From contig JAIUNV010000002.1 in NCBI GenBank assembly GCA_020161435.1, positions 62,001 through 126,000 of the forward strand: a stretch of DNA of 64,000 nucleotides. The letters run 5' to 3'. Both the position numbers and the translations under genes were made by a program. The stretch comes from Bacteroidota bacterium (GTDB lineage: Bacteria > Bacteroidota > Bacteroidia > Chitinophagales > Chitinophagaceae). The notes below the pieces were generated by a model that saw only the letters and a program-made list of their open reading frames with translations, was not told where the DNA came from and did no database searches. Each line of letters begins with the position of its first letter. Position 1 is the first letter of the stretch. Positions 9,497 to 18,247 of this stretch are shown one piece after another.

Positions 9497-9774
9497 GCAA
9501 AACATGTTGGGGTTGAATAAATGGGTATCCGGGCAGTAAAAGAGAGCAGCGTTTTGAAAAGAAGTAGTGTGTGGCAATAAAGCAAGCAGCAAAATTCACT
9601 TAGCCATCACACAGCAGTAGGGCAGCGTATAAAAAGAAAGTTAGGAAATTTTGGAGAAGATGTAGAATCCTTTTTTTGAAAAGCATTGTAAGCTTTACCA
9701 TAGCTAAAAGATAAGCAACATGCAGCTTTACCAAAGCATATGTTGGTTTACTGGTAAAATGTAACCATGAAATT

Positions 9775-12189
9775 TTAGAACGGATAACCAATGCCAAACT
9801 GTACGGCCAGGTTACTGCGGTTGTTTACACCGAGGCGGTTGGTACTTTTCCACTCAAAGGTTTTGAGCCAGCCAGCGCCTTCTCGTACTGGATCTTTTAC
9901 TTTAAAACCTGCATCAAAACGTACTACCAAAAAACTGAGGTCCCAGCGAATACCATAACCTAACGCTACTGCCAGATCTCTATAAAGATTTTTTAAACTA
10001 AATGCCCCAAACCCATCACTGGCCGGAGTATGGTTCCAAATGTTGCCAATATCAGCAAAAACGGCACCTTCTAATGAGTAACCGAATAGGCGCATCAATC
10101 TTTTACGATGTTCGATATTGAACTCTAATTGTATATCGCCAAAGCGGTCGGTAAAGCGGGCCGTATCGCTTGCCAGGCTATTGCCTAAACCTAACTGCCG
10201 TATGCTCCAGGCCCGCATACTGTTGCTACCGCCCGTTACAAACTGCCTGAAGAATGGCAGGTTTGCGTTTCGCTGATCGGAAAGGTCCCACCCAACACCA
10301 CCGAAGAAACGAAAATGCAACGATGACTTTGGTAGTTGAATGCGGTGCAACACCTGCGCTTCTACTTTAAAAAATTTGAAGAATGCTCTTTTAAACATTG
10401 AGTCGATGACGGGAACAGTCAGTTCGCCGGAAATCCGCACATTACCGCCATGCTTTGTATTGTTGTATGCCAATGTTCTTTCGAAGCTGGCCCTTGTGCT
10501 GAGTACATTGCCGGGTGTAAATGAGTAAGCCAACGAAGGGTTGTCGAAAATGATTTTGTTGAGGCTATCAGTAGACACTGTATCAACAATTTCTATACTG
10601 GGAAAGGAAAAACTGAATGTGTTTTTTCCTTTACGTAGCTCCCAGCCCAAGCCTGCGGTAAAGCTCGATTGCTTAAAAAACCGGAACCTGTCTGTAAGGG
10701 TTAGCCCGCCTTGTATGAAAGTTCTTCTGCTATCAAGCTGCCTATTATCCAACACCCGGAAGGGCCACAGCAACCGTGGTAACGAAAAGGTTTGATTTAC
10801 ATTGAAAATAAAGGATTGAAAAATATCGCCGGAGCCCGAAGAGGCATTGTTGTTTATTTCCAAACCGGCCCTGCCCTGCAGGGTAGATTGGGTGCCTTTC
10901 TTCCATACATTACGGCTGCGGTAAGTTGCACCTAATGCCACTGCAAAAAAACGACCTGCCAATACGTTGCTGGCAGAAATATTGTTGTTTTGACTTCCTT
11001 CGAGGTCAACCTGAACACTTTGCCTTTTGGCGGGATACAAAAAGAAATGAAAATTAACTTTGGCTACAGAATCGGTATCGTAGGTAAAAGTCCGTACATC
11101 CAACTGTTGCCACGGACCCATTTGCGAAAAGCTGTTTACTGTGCGGAAATATCTTGTTTCATTGTAGAGTTGACCCGGTAGTAAATAGTTGGAACGTCGC
11201 AGCATTTTCTCCTGATAGTTGTGCTTGTTTTCACGTATCTGCACCCCCGACCCATTACTCAACTCATTGAACTTTCCCATGCTGATGAGGCTATCGGGGT
11301 TGTCGCTGATATTTGTTTCAGGATAAATAAATACACTGTCAATTTGGTACTGCTTAAAAAAGTCGGGATTGGCTCCGGGGCGTTTGAGTATTCTTACTTT
11401 GGCCGTAGGATTTTCCCTTCTTTTTTGTGCTTGAATTTGTTGCTCAATCGGGTCGAGGTCGAAGTTTACAAGCGATGGATCGGTGGTATCCACTTCGGCC
11501 AATAAGCCGGCACGGCTCATTCTGAAAAAACCTTGCTGGCGGTACATGGCCGTGAGCCTGTCGAGTTCAGCAGCTATGTTTTGTTTGCTGTAGAGATCCC
11601 CTTTTTTTAATACCGCTTTTCCACGAGTTTCTTCAGCTTTCAATTGCATCAGTGTATCGTTGCGCAGCGTAGAGCTATCGCTAAAGGCGTACCATATGGT
11701 ATCTATGCGAATGGGCTTGCCCAGCTTCAACCGGAATTCAGTTTTTACTTCTACCCTTCTTTCTTTTTGTAACTGAAAAAATTTGTTGGCTCTTTTTACA
11801 GTATCAAATTTTACAATCACCGTATCGAAAGAAGCGCCATAATATCCTTCGCTGTTCAGAAAGCCATTCATAAAAATCCGGCTTGTTGAAAGCGTTGTCG
11901 AATCAAAAACAGGTGGTTTTAAAATTTGGGTAAAGCCAAGCACCAGGCGGCTTGGCACCGCTAAGCTGTCTGCTACAAATGTGAGCAACCGCTCTTCCAG
12001 TACTGTTTTTTGCTCTTTGTTTAAATCGGGGGCATTTAGTTTTACCTCATTGCTCACCACATAAGGTTTGCCCACCGGCGCATCTTTTACCGCCACACAG
12101 CCGCTAAGCCATAGCAAACAAAAGGCTGGCAGGAAAAAACGGCTGAAACGTTGCAATACTGTAAGTTCGCCGGGGTGAAGTAAACGCAT
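9775..12189 (-). CDS. tamL: BamA/TamA-family outer-membrane lipoprotein (TamL type)
   Basis: 804 residues from the ATG giving MRLLHPGELT. An in-frame ATG 19 codons upstream is possible. A lipobox, CLLWLSGC, near residue 31 marks a signal peptidase II site. The N-terminal half carries POTRA-like segments (KGDLYSKQNIAAELDRLTAMY, then VNFHFFLYPAKRQSVQVDLEG). The C-terminal ~370 residues form a D15/Omp85 barrel (ASNVLAGRFFAVALGATYRS), ending in the usual aromatic residue (FGIGYPF). A lipid-anchored BamA homologue is typical of the Bacteroidetes TamL proteins, which work with TamB in outer-membrane assembly. No tamB lies beside it. The start codon nearly abuts that of the divergent methyltransferase. 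Confidence 0.88.
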   Translation of the reverse strand: MRLLHPGELTVLQRFSRFFLPAFCLLWLSGCVAVKDAPVGKPYVVSNEVKLNAPDLNKEQKTVLEERLLTFVADSLAVPSRLVLGFTQILKPPVFDSTTLSTSRIFMNGFLNSEGYYGASFDTVIVKFDTVKRANKFFQLQKERRVEVKTEFRLKLGKPIRIDTIWYAFSDSSTLRNDTLMQLKAEETRGKAVLKKGDLYSKQNIAAELDRLTAMYRQQGFFRMSRAGLLAEVDTTDPSLVNFDLDPIEQQIQAQKRRENPTAKVRILKRPGANPDFFKQYQIDSVFIYPETNISDNPDSLISMGKFNELSNGSGVQIRENKHNYQEKMLRRSNYLLPGQLYNETRYFRTVNSFSQMGPWQQLDVRTFTYDTDSVAKVNFHFFLYPAKRQSVQVDLEGSQNNNISASNVLAGRFFAVALGATYRSRNVWKKGTQSTLQGRAGLEINNNASSGSGDIFQSFIFNVNQTFSLPRLLWPFRVLDNRQLDSRRTFIQGGLTLTDRFRFFKQSSFTAGLGWELRKGKNTFSFSFPSIEIVDTVSTDSLNKIIFDNPSLAYSFTPGNVLSTRASFERTLAYNNTKHGGNVRISGELTVPVIDSMFKRAFFKFFKVEAQVLHRIQLPKSSLHFRFFGGVGWDLSDQRNANLPFFRQFVTGGSNSMRAWSIRQLGLGNSLASDTARFTDRFGDIQLEFNIEHRKRLMRLFGYSLEGAVFADIGNIWNHTPASDGFGAFSLKNLYRDLAVALGYGIRWDLSFLVVRFDAGFKVKDPVREGAGWLKTFEWKSTNRLGVNNRSNLAVQFGIGYPF

Positions 12190-12199
12190 GAATGGCTGT

Positions 12200-12946
12200 A
12201 TGCTAAGTAAAAATGAAGTCAAATATATCCAAAGTTTAAAGGCCAAAAAACAAAGGCTTGATGCCGGTGCTTTTGTAGTGGAAGGTCACAAAACTGTTTT
12301 GGAGTTACTGGCACATCAACGCTGGACGGTGCAGGCTTTGTATGGCACGGATGAATTTTTGCAATCTATTCCCCAAAAACTATTGCTGCCGCCTAAAACC
12401 GTTGTGGTATCGCAGGCCGAACTGGAACGGATCAGCTTTTTACAAACACCACAATCTTGCCTGGCTGTTGTTTCAATACCCGTCACCCCAACTGCCCTTT
12501 TTCCAACTAACGATTGGAGTTTATTGCTTGATGATATTCAAGACCCTGGCAATCTGGGTACAATCATCCGCATAGCCGATTGGTTTGGCATTGAACACAT
12601 ATTTGCAACAGCGCATACAGCAGATGTTTTCAACCCGAAAGTGGTGCAAGCAAGTATGGGAAGTTTTCTGCGGGTACAAGTGCATTACGGCACTTGTGAA
12701 AAATGGTTGAAAGAACAACGGCCTGCCTGTTACATTGCTGATATGCATGGTAGTAACGTATGGCATTTGCAGCAGCCCACACCTGGTGTATTGGTAATTG
12801 GCAATGAAGGCAACGGGGTAAGTGAAAGCATTGCCGCTTTTGCTACTGAAACCGTTAGCATTCCGAAGTTAGGTTCGGCCGAAAGTTTGAATGCAGGCGT
12901 GGCTACAGGCATCCTACTTTCGCACCTGTTGCAAAATGCTAATTAA
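12200..12946 (+). CDS. TrmH/SpoU-family RNA 2'-O-methyltransferase
   Basis: 248 residues from the ATG giving MLSKNEVKYIQSL. An in-frame ATG at 12188 overlaps the tamL start codon and is less like family starts. It is a SPOUT methyltransferase that methylates ribose in rRNA or tRNA. The N-terminal substrate-binding domain has FVVEGHKTVLELL. The three SpoU motifs are clear: LDDIQDPGNLGTIIRIADWF, VLVIGNEGNGVSESI, and IPKLGSAESLNAGVATGILL, which form the knot and bind SAM. The exact target cannot be told. It is divergent from tamL, and its last bases overlap the end of the convergent permease gene by 8 bases. Confidence 0.93.
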   Translation: MLSKNEVKYIQSLKAKKQRLDAGAFVVEGHKTVLELLAHQRWTVQALYGTDEFLQSIPQKLLLPPKTVVVSQAELERISFLQTPQSCLAVVSIPVTPTALFPTNDWSLLLDDIQDPGNLGTIIRIADWFGIEHIFATAHTADVFNPKVVQASMGSFLRVQVHYGTCEKWLKEQRPACYIADMHGSNVWHLQQPTPGVLVIGNEGNGVSESIAAFATETVSIPKLGSAESLNAGVATGILLSHLLQNAN

Positions 12947-14168
12947 ACCGCAACGCTTTGATGATGCTGATGCGTTGCAAATAGCCCAAAGGCAATCGCA
13001 ATGCTGCCAGGCAAATAACAAAAGTGCCCACCACCACTGCCAGCACCTGCCACCAAATTATCCGTACTGGCACAGTACTTACATAGTAAGTTTTCTCATC
13101 CATTTTTATGAGCCCCGTGTATTGCTGCAACAGCAGCAAACTCAATGAGAGCAATAGTCCTATGGCAATGCCTTTGCCAGCAATGCGGGCTGCGTAGTGC
13201 CAGAAAATAATGCGTTGCTCCTGTAGCGGCATACCCATGGCAGCTAGTAAGGCTACCATTTTGGTACGTTCCATTACCAGTATCAGCAGGCAGGTAATGA
13301 GGTTGATGATGGCTACCGCCAGCATTATGCCAATCACTATTTTCTTGGTTTGATTTTGTATACCCAGCCAATCGAAAATATTTGGGTAGATATCGGCCAC
13401 CGGCGAAGCCATAATGCCTTGCGGCATGGCTTGAGTAAATGGCTTTTCAATAAGTGGCGCATTGGCCGGATCTTGCAGCCATACTTCATAACCGCCTATC
13501 TGGTTGGGTGCCCACAAGTTGAGGCGTTGTAAAAAGCGTACATCGGCCAGCACAAATTGCTGATCGTATTCTTCGATGCCGGTGCTGTACAATCCGCAAA
13601 TAATTTGTTTGCGGCTGCGGATGTCATCGCCATTTCTTAAAAAAATAGTGCTCACGGTATCTCCCACTTTTACCTCCAGGGTACGGGCCATGGCCTCGCT
13701 GATAATCAGCTGGCTGCTATACCCACTATCCGGAAATTGAAGCATACTGCCTTGAGTGATAAACCTGCTAAAGTCGCTGGTGGCCAGGCGCCTGTCTATG
13801 CCTTTCATGAGTACGCCATCAAACTGGCCGGTACTACGCAGCACTACCGAACGGGCTGCAAATGCCTGCACATGCACCACGCCGGGTTGAGCAGCTATTA
13901 TTTTTTCGAGGCTGTCACTCGCCGCAATGGGCGTTTCTTCGGCCACCATGGTACGGTATGGTTGTAAAGCCTGCACCCTTATATGACCCCAAAAACTATA
14001 TACCTTATTGGCCACCTCGTATTGAAATCCATTGATTAAACTAATAGTGATAATCATGGTGGCCACACTTACCGCAGTAGCAGCTGTGGCCAACCGTACA
14101 ATAAATCCGGAAAAAGAAGATGGCTGCTGGCTGGCCAACCGTTGTGCTATGTATCGGCTTGTTTTCAA
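12939..14168 (-). CDS. LolC/LolE-like ABC transporter permease
   Basis: 409 residues. The family moves outer-membrane lipoproteins out of the inner membrane together with the ATPase LolD. The layout fits FtsX/MacB type: N-terminal SRYIAQRLASQQ and a membrane segment near 22-48, a large periplasmic domain (~50-265, with VLMKGIDRRLATSDFSRFI), then three membrane segments near 275-297, 320-345 and 370-395, with the LITCLLILVMERTKMVALLAAMGM motif. No LolD-type ATPase gene is next to it. It is convergent with the SpoU methyltransferase and divergent from the T9SS plug-domain gene. Confidence 0.9.
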   Translation of the reverse strand: MKTSRYIAQRLASQQPSSFSGFIVRLATAATAVSVATMIITISLINGFQYEVANKVYSFWGHIRVQALQPYRTMVAEETPIAASDSLEKIIAAQPGVVHVQAFAARSVVLRSTGQFDGVLMKGIDRRLATSDFSRFITQGSMLQFPDSGYSSQLIISEAMARTLEVKVGDTVSTIFLRNGDDIRSRKQIICGLYSTGIEEYDQQFVLADVRFLQRLNLWAPNQIGGYEVWLQDPANAPLIEKPFTQAMPQGIMASPVADIYPNIFDWLGIQNQTKKIVIGIMLAVAIINLITCLLILVMERTKMVALLAAMGMPLQEQRIIFWHYAARIAGKGIAIGLLLSLSLLLLQQYTGLIKMDEKTYYVSTVPVRIIWWQVLAVVVGTFVICLAALRLPLGYLQRISIIKALRFN

Positions 14169-14263
14169 CAGAATAAATAAAGACGTAAAGAAAACGTTTT
14201 TGAGTTGTTTAAATGTCTCTTGGTTTCAGTAGCTATATAGAAAAACGATTTACTTTGATACTT

Positions 14264-15559
14264 ATGAAAGCAAGTGTTGTGAAATGTTTACTGGCCGGTG
14301 CTGCAGTTTGTATGCAATGTAGCATTCAGGCGCAGCCATTGGTGGAAGAAGTGCGGTCGCCCAATGTAACCGGTATAAAGCTGTACAAGAAAACCGATCA
14401 GCTCCTCTATCCTATTTTGCGCCTTGGCGAAACTGAGGGTATGGAGCTGCATTTTGACGACATCAACAACAGCAGCCGCAGCTATTTTTATACCTATGTG
14501 CTTTGCAATGCTGACTGGACGATGGCCAATGTGAGCAACATGGATTACATTAAAGGATTTACACAAACAAGGTTGAATCAATTTCGATTTTCGTCGGCCA
14601 CGCAATCGAAATATGTTCACTACGGTGCCACTTTGCCTGCTGCCAACAGTATGCCATCCAGAGCGGGCAATTACCTGTTGAAAGTGTACGAAGGTGGTGA
14701 TACTGCTAAACTCCTTTTTTCTAAACGATTTCTGGTAGTCAATCAAAAGGCCACCGTATCGGCAAGAATGCAACAACCTTTTGCACCGGAGTATTTTTTA
14801 ACTCATCAGAAAATTCTCATCAACCTCAACTTGGGCAATCAGGATATCATGAACCCAGCCAAGGAGCTCAAGGTGATGGTGATGCAAAACAACCGTTGGG
14901 ACAATGCCCGTATGTTATCAAATCCCACATTTATCCGTGGCCGAACTTTTGAGTATAGCGATGAACAACAACTGGTGTTTGAAGCCGGTAAAGAATGGCG
15001 CTGGCTCGATTTACGCAGTTTTCGATTGCAAAGCGACCGGGTGGCTTCGGTGAATTATAACGTGCAACCCTTTGATGTTCGCATTCGCCCCGATACCATA
15101 CGAAGCCCTATTCGCTATGCTTTTTACGCCGATATCAACGGTCGGTATGCGGTGAGCCATATCGAAAATATTAACCCTTGGTGGCAGGGCGACATTGGCA
15201 AAGTGCACTTCACTTTTTTGCCCCAAAATGGAGAAATACCAAATGAGTACAACGTGTATTTATTTGGCGAAATGACACAGTACCAACTAAACGAACAAAC
15301 CCGCATGAAATGGAATGACAACCTGCAGGCGTATGAAACTTCCATTTTGCTGAAAAACGGGTATTACAACTATTGCTATGTAACGGTGCCGAAAAAAAAT
15401 CCTTCCGCATTGCCTTCTATGAAGCCCACCGAGGGCAGCATTTGGGAAACAGAAAATGACTACCGGGTGCTGGTGTATTATACGCCGTTTGGCAGCCGTA
15501 CCGATGAACTGGTAGGTATATCAGAACTGAACTCAAGGGTATTTATGACAGGTAACTAA
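14264..15559 (+). CDS. type IX secretion system plug-domain protein (DUF5103)
   Basis: 431 residues from the ATG giving MKASVVKCLLAGAAVCMQCSIQAQ, a signal peptide. An upstream in-frame start would place 17 residues before it. The body fits the DUF5103 family, now named the T9SS plug-protein domain: SPNVTGIKLYKKTDQLLYPI, YVLCNADWTMANVSNMDYI, NYLLKVYEGGDTAKLLFSKR, and a C-terminal NDYRVLVYYTPFGSRTDELVG. In Flavobacterium the Plug protein closes the SprA translocon pore on the periplasmic side. That role is taken from the family and is not shown here. No other T9SS gene is in the window. It ends at a strong terminator. Confidence 0.9.
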   Translation: MKASVVKCLLAGAAVCMQCSIQAQPLVEEVRSPNVTGIKLYKKTDQLLYPILRLGETEGMELHFDDINNSSRSYFYTYVLCNADWTMANVSNMDYIKGFTQTRLNQFRFSSATQSKYVHYGATLPAANSMPSRAGNYLLKVYEGGDTAKLLFSKRFLVVNQKATVSARMQQPFAPEYFLTHQKILINLNLGNQDIMNPAKELKVMVMQNNRWDNARMLSNPTFIRGRTFEYSDEQQLVFEAGKEWRWLDLRSFRLQSDRVASVNYNVQPFDVRIRPDTIRSPIRYAFYADINGRYAVSHIENINPWWQGDIGKVHFTFLPQNGEIPNEYNVYLFGEMTQYQLNEQTRMKWNDNLQAYETSILLKNGYYNYCYVTVPKKNPSALPSMKPTEGSIWETENDYRVLVYYTPFGSRTDELVGISELNSRVFMTGN

Positions 15560-15561
15560 AT

Positions 15562-15593
15562 AAAAAACTCCGGCAATTGTACCGGAGTTTTTT
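15562..15593. terminator. bidirectional intrinsic terminator
   Basis: A perfect 12-base stem, AAAAAACTCCGG (15562-15573) with CCGGAGTTTTTT (15582-15593), and an 8-base loop. It sits between the convergent plug-domain and transaldolase genes and can serve both. Confidence 0.93.
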
Positions 15594-15610
15594 ATTGGAA
15601 ATGTATTGCG

Positions 15611-16267
15611 TTACGCTTCAGTTTTCTTGGCGTCTTCAATAAACTTGGCGAGGCCAATATCGGTAAGCGGATGCTTGAGCAACCCGAGGATTGAATCCAG
15701 CGGACAGGTACACACATCGGCGCCAGCTTCTGCAGCTTTTACAATGTGCAACGCATTGCGGATAGATGCCGCCAGAATTTCTGTTTTGAATCCCTGAATG
15801 GCGTAGATATTCGCTATTTGTGCAATCAACTGCATACCGTCCCAGCTGCTATCATCAATACGACCAATAAACGGCGACACATAATTGGCGCCTGCTTTGG
15901 CTGCCAAAATAGCCTGCCCTGCAGAAAAAATCAGCGTACAGTTGGTTTTAATATTGTTGTCAGAAAACCACTTGATAGCTTTTACTCCGTCTTTGGTCAT
16001 GGGCACTTTTACTACAATATTTGGATGGATAGCAGCCAGCTTTTGGCCTTCGGCAATCATGCCTTCAAAATCGGTAGAAAAAACTTCAGCACTTACGTCT
16101 CCATCTACAATTTCGCAAATGGCTTTGTAATGGTTCATGATGGCTTCATTACCTTTTACGCCAACCTGTGCCATTAGTGAAGGGTTGGTAGTAACGCCGT
16201 CGAGAATACCCAAATCATTGGCTTCTTTAATTTGAGCCAGGTTTGCGGTATCAATAAAAAATTTCAT
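15611..16267 (-). CDS. tal: transaldolase of the short (FSA/TalC) subfamily
   Basis: 218 residues, the length of the short transaldolase/fructose-6-phosphate aldolase group. The Schiff-base lysine is K87 in IVVKVPMT; GVTTNPSLM and PLDSILGLLKHPLTD are family motifs. The residues that separate the two activities favour transaldolase: Glu61 in VSAEVFS (Gln in E. coli FsaA) and Phe133 in YVSPFIGRID (Tyr in FsaA). It moves a dihydroxyacetone unit between sugar phosphates in the pentose phosphate pathway. It stands alone, with a terminator behind it and the SRP RNA gene upstream. Confidence 0.93.
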   Translation of the reverse strand: MKFFIDTANLAQIKEANDLGILDGVTTNPSLMAQVGVKGNEAIMNHYKAICEIVDGDVSAEVFSTDFEGMIAEGQKLAAIHPNIVVKVPMTKDGVKAIKWFSDNNIKTNCTLIFSAGQAILAAKAGANYVSPFIGRIDDSSWDGMQLIAQIANIYAIQGFKTEILAASIRNALHIVKAAEAGADVCTCPLDSILGLLKHPLTDIGLAKFIEDAKKTEA

Positions 16268-16361
16268 GATAAATGGTTTTTATGATGTTGCTCTTACAGT
16301 AAGATAGAAATAAACGACAATGTAATCGATTGCAAATAAACGGAACTTGCCAGAAATGACA

Positions 16362-16381
16362 CACCCCCAAATATGGGGGTG
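16362..16381. terminator. G/C-rich palindromic hairpin beyond the SRP RNA
   Basis: CACCCCC (16362-16368) pairs with GGGGGTG (16375-16381) around a 6-base loop. It lies just past the 3' end of the SRP RNA, which is read leftward. There is no T-run after it in that direction, so it may be a backup stop or processing barrier, or part of the tal upstream region. Confidence 0.45.
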
Positions 16382-16393
16382 AAAGAAAAAAAA

Positions 16394-16491
16394 GTGGCAG
16401 GCTGAATACATCGCACCGCTACAACCGCCTACCCTTGCTACCTTCCGGTCCTGGGGGAGTTCAGCAGGAGCTGGTCGTGTATGACCTGCCG
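16394..16491 (-). ncRNA. ffs: signal recognition particle RNA, small bacterial type
   Basis: The minus strand carries the universal domain IV core CAGGACCGGAAGGUAGCAAG with its GGAA tetraloop and asymmetric loop. The ends pair (GCGGCAGGT with GCCTGCCAC) to close a ~98-base rod. A run of eight T on the minus strand (plus-strand A-run 16386-16393) follows at once and would end transcription. A TACATTTG box sits just upstream. It binds Ffh to target membrane and secreted proteins. It fills most of the 374-base gap between tal and the GT25 gene. Confidence 0.9.
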
Positions 16492-16494
16492 CTG

Positions 16495-16502
16495 CAAATG
16501 TA
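16495..16502 (-). promoter_or_regulatory. ffs: -7 element of the SRP RNA promoter
   Basis: On the minus strand this reads TACATTTG, a match to TAnnTTTG, placed so that transcription would start at about 16490, the 5' end of the RNA rod. The -33 box is not convincing. Confidence 0.55.
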
Positions 16503-16582
16503 GGGGAAAGCGTACAAATAAATCCCAGGATTTTTCGATAAAAAAAGCCATCGTTTATCGTAATAATTCATGCATCTGGTAA

Positions 16583-16613
16583 TTGGTGCGTGTATTGTAC
16601 CCACCTATTTTTG
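16583..16613 (+). promoter_or_regulatory. promoter of the GT25 gene
   Basis: TTG at 16583-16585 and TATTTTTG at 16606-16613 are 20 bases apart, the Bacteroidetes -33/-7 pattern. Transcription would begin near 16620, about 20 bases before the ATG at 16642. Confidence 0.55.
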
Positions 16614-16641
16614 TTTGTATGGTACAATACCATGTTGCAAT

Positions 16642-17427
16642 ATGAACAGTTCCGATGCCAAAAAAACTGCCTTCAAAGCCCTGAATGATTTTTTCGATCA
16701 TGTGTATGTTATCACCATCGAAAAAGCCGACAGCCGTAGGGCGAAACTGGCCACCTTGTTGCAGGGCCTTGAATATGATTTTTTTTATGGCATGGATAAA
16801 ACCCTGCTGCAGCAAGATGATATAAGACTGCAACAGTTGTACAACGATTCAAAATCCCGGCGATTGAACCGGTACGGCAATCCGATGACCATTGGACACA
16901 TAGCCTGCTCCTATAGCCACTGTATGGTGTACATGGATATGCTGCAACGTGGATTTGAAAAAGTATTGATACTGGAAGACGATGTGGTGCCGATGGTGCA
17001 TCTGATTCATCATATTCATGATGTGCTGAAAACACTACCCGATAATTGGGAGATTTTATACTGGGGCTATGACCGCCATGAAAAATGGAACATGGCCAGC
17101 CGTTTCAAACAGGGGTTGTATCACATTACCGCAGCACTTGGTTTGCTCAAGTGGAATCATACCATGATCAGAAACTTACATGCAAAACCACACACCAATT
17201 TTTTGCATAAAGCCGGTAGCCACGATTTAAGCCATGCTTATGGCATTACTAAATCGGGGGCAAAAAAAATGCTGGAAATTCAAAACCCTGTTGTATTCAA
17301 TGCCGATACCGCCATGGCCTATGGTATAGCCAATGGATGGATTAAAGGATACATAGCCAAGCCCATTATTTTCAAACAAGAATTTGAAGTGCGGCCCGAT
17401 GAATATGTATCAATGATTAAAGACTAA
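16642..17427 (+). CDS. glycosyltransferase family 25
   Basis: 261 residues from the ATG giving MNSSDAKKTAFKALNDFFDH. An in-frame start 24 codons earlier overlaps the promoter. The GT25 pattern is clear: HVYVITIEKADSRRAKLATLL at the N-terminus, IGHIACSYSHCMVYMDML, and the metal/sugar-nucleotide site VLILEDDVVPM. The C-terminal part has THYGITKSGAKKML-like text (SHAYGITKSGAKKMLEIQNP) and FNADTAMAYG. GT25 enzymes add sugars, often galactose, to lipopolysaccharide or protein. It opens the glycan cluster, and its stop overlaps that of the convergent FkbM gene by 4 bases. Confidence 0.9.
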   Translation: MNSSDAKKTAFKALNDFFDHVYVITIEKADSRRAKLATLLQGLEYDFFYGMDKTLLQQDDIRLQQLYNDSKSRRLNRYGNPMTIGHIACSYSHCMVYMDMLQRGFEKVLILEDDVVPMVHLIHHIHDVLKTLPDNWEILYWGYDRHEKWNMASRFKQGLYHITAALGLLKWNHTMIRNLHAKPHTNFLHKAGSHDLSHAYGITKSGAKKMLEIQNPVVFNADTAMAYGIANGWIKGYIAKPIIFKQEFEVRPDEYVSMIKD

Positions 17428-18230
17428 CCGGGAAATACAGTGTTGTTGATGGCCCACACCAGATTGAGTCCTTTGTCTACGTGCTCTGTTGTATAGGAAA
17501 AACCTATCGACTCAATAAAATCGCATACGCCCTGTAAGTTGTTTCGGTCATCATCAATGTCATGTGTTTCAATAATCATAGTATCTACCCTGCTGAAAAT
17601 ACGGGCGGGGCTGTTGTACAAAATGTCGTATTCGCTACCCTCGCAATCCATTTTTAGTAATCCAATTTGTGTAGCACAGTTATCAATAATTTCTGTTAAT
17701 GAAATAGCAGGTATTTCAATGCCATCATGATTGTCATAAAATCCTGCAATCACCGAAGCAGAGTCTGATTCTGATTTGTCTTTATTGAAATAAAACGTGA
17801 CACTTGGCACCTGTTTACCGGTCACTACTTTATCCACTACCGAAACTTGCTTCAAGCTACTTTGTGGCGGCAGCAGGTTTTTTTGCAGAATGGCAATATT
17901 GCCTGCTAAAGGTTCAAAAGCGATAATGGTTCTTTCAGGAAAATGATTGGCCACCCATGCACTAAACATACCAATATTGGCGCCAATATCCAGCACGGTG
18001 GTTGCAGGTTTCAAGTGTTTGGCTACAAAATCATGATGATAGCCATCCTGCATAAACACTTCTTTAAATACCCGCAACATAGAGTAAGGCACTACAATGT
18101 TGGCACCGCTTTTTTTAAGGGTAAAAACGGCTTCTTTGCCTTTACCCAAAAACTTAAACGTAAAGTAGCGGGGCCAGTTCCTCACCTGCTTTATCAGTTC
18201 TTTATATTTCTGTCGGCTGTTAATGCTCAT
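17424..18230 (-). CDS. FkbM-family methyltransferase
   Basis: 268 residues. The Rossmann SAM site is TTVLDIGANIGMFSAWVANH, followed by the acidic IIAFEPLAGN motif, and the FkbM signature IGLLKMDCEGSEYDIL lies further on. These enzymes O-methylate sugars or polyketides; beside glycosyltransferases, sugar methylation of surface glycan is the likely job. It is 17 bases downstream of the WaaE-like GT2 gene on the same strand, so the two are probably cotranscribed with the GT4 gene further upstream. Confidence 0.92.
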   Translation of the reverse strand: MSINSRQKYKELIKQVRNWPRYFTFKFLGKGKEAVFTLKKSGANIVVPYSMLRVFKEVFMQDGYHHDFVAKHLKPATTVLDIGANIGMFSAWVANHFPERTIIAFEPLAGNIAILQKNLLPPQSSLKQVSVVDKVVTGKQVPSVTFYFNKDKSESDSASVIAGFYDNHDGIEIPAISLTEIIDNCATQIGLLKMDCEGSEYDILYNSPARIFSRVDTMIIETHDIDDDRNNLQGVCDFIESIGFSYTTEHVDKGLNLVWAINNTVFPG

Positions 18231-18247
18231 AATAAAAAATTGGAAAG

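Noticed and set aside
16362..16381. Palindrome as an intrinsic terminator for a plus-strand gene
   Set aside because: No plus-strand gene ends here and no T-run follows on that strand; kept only as a low-confidence hairpin by the SRP RNA.
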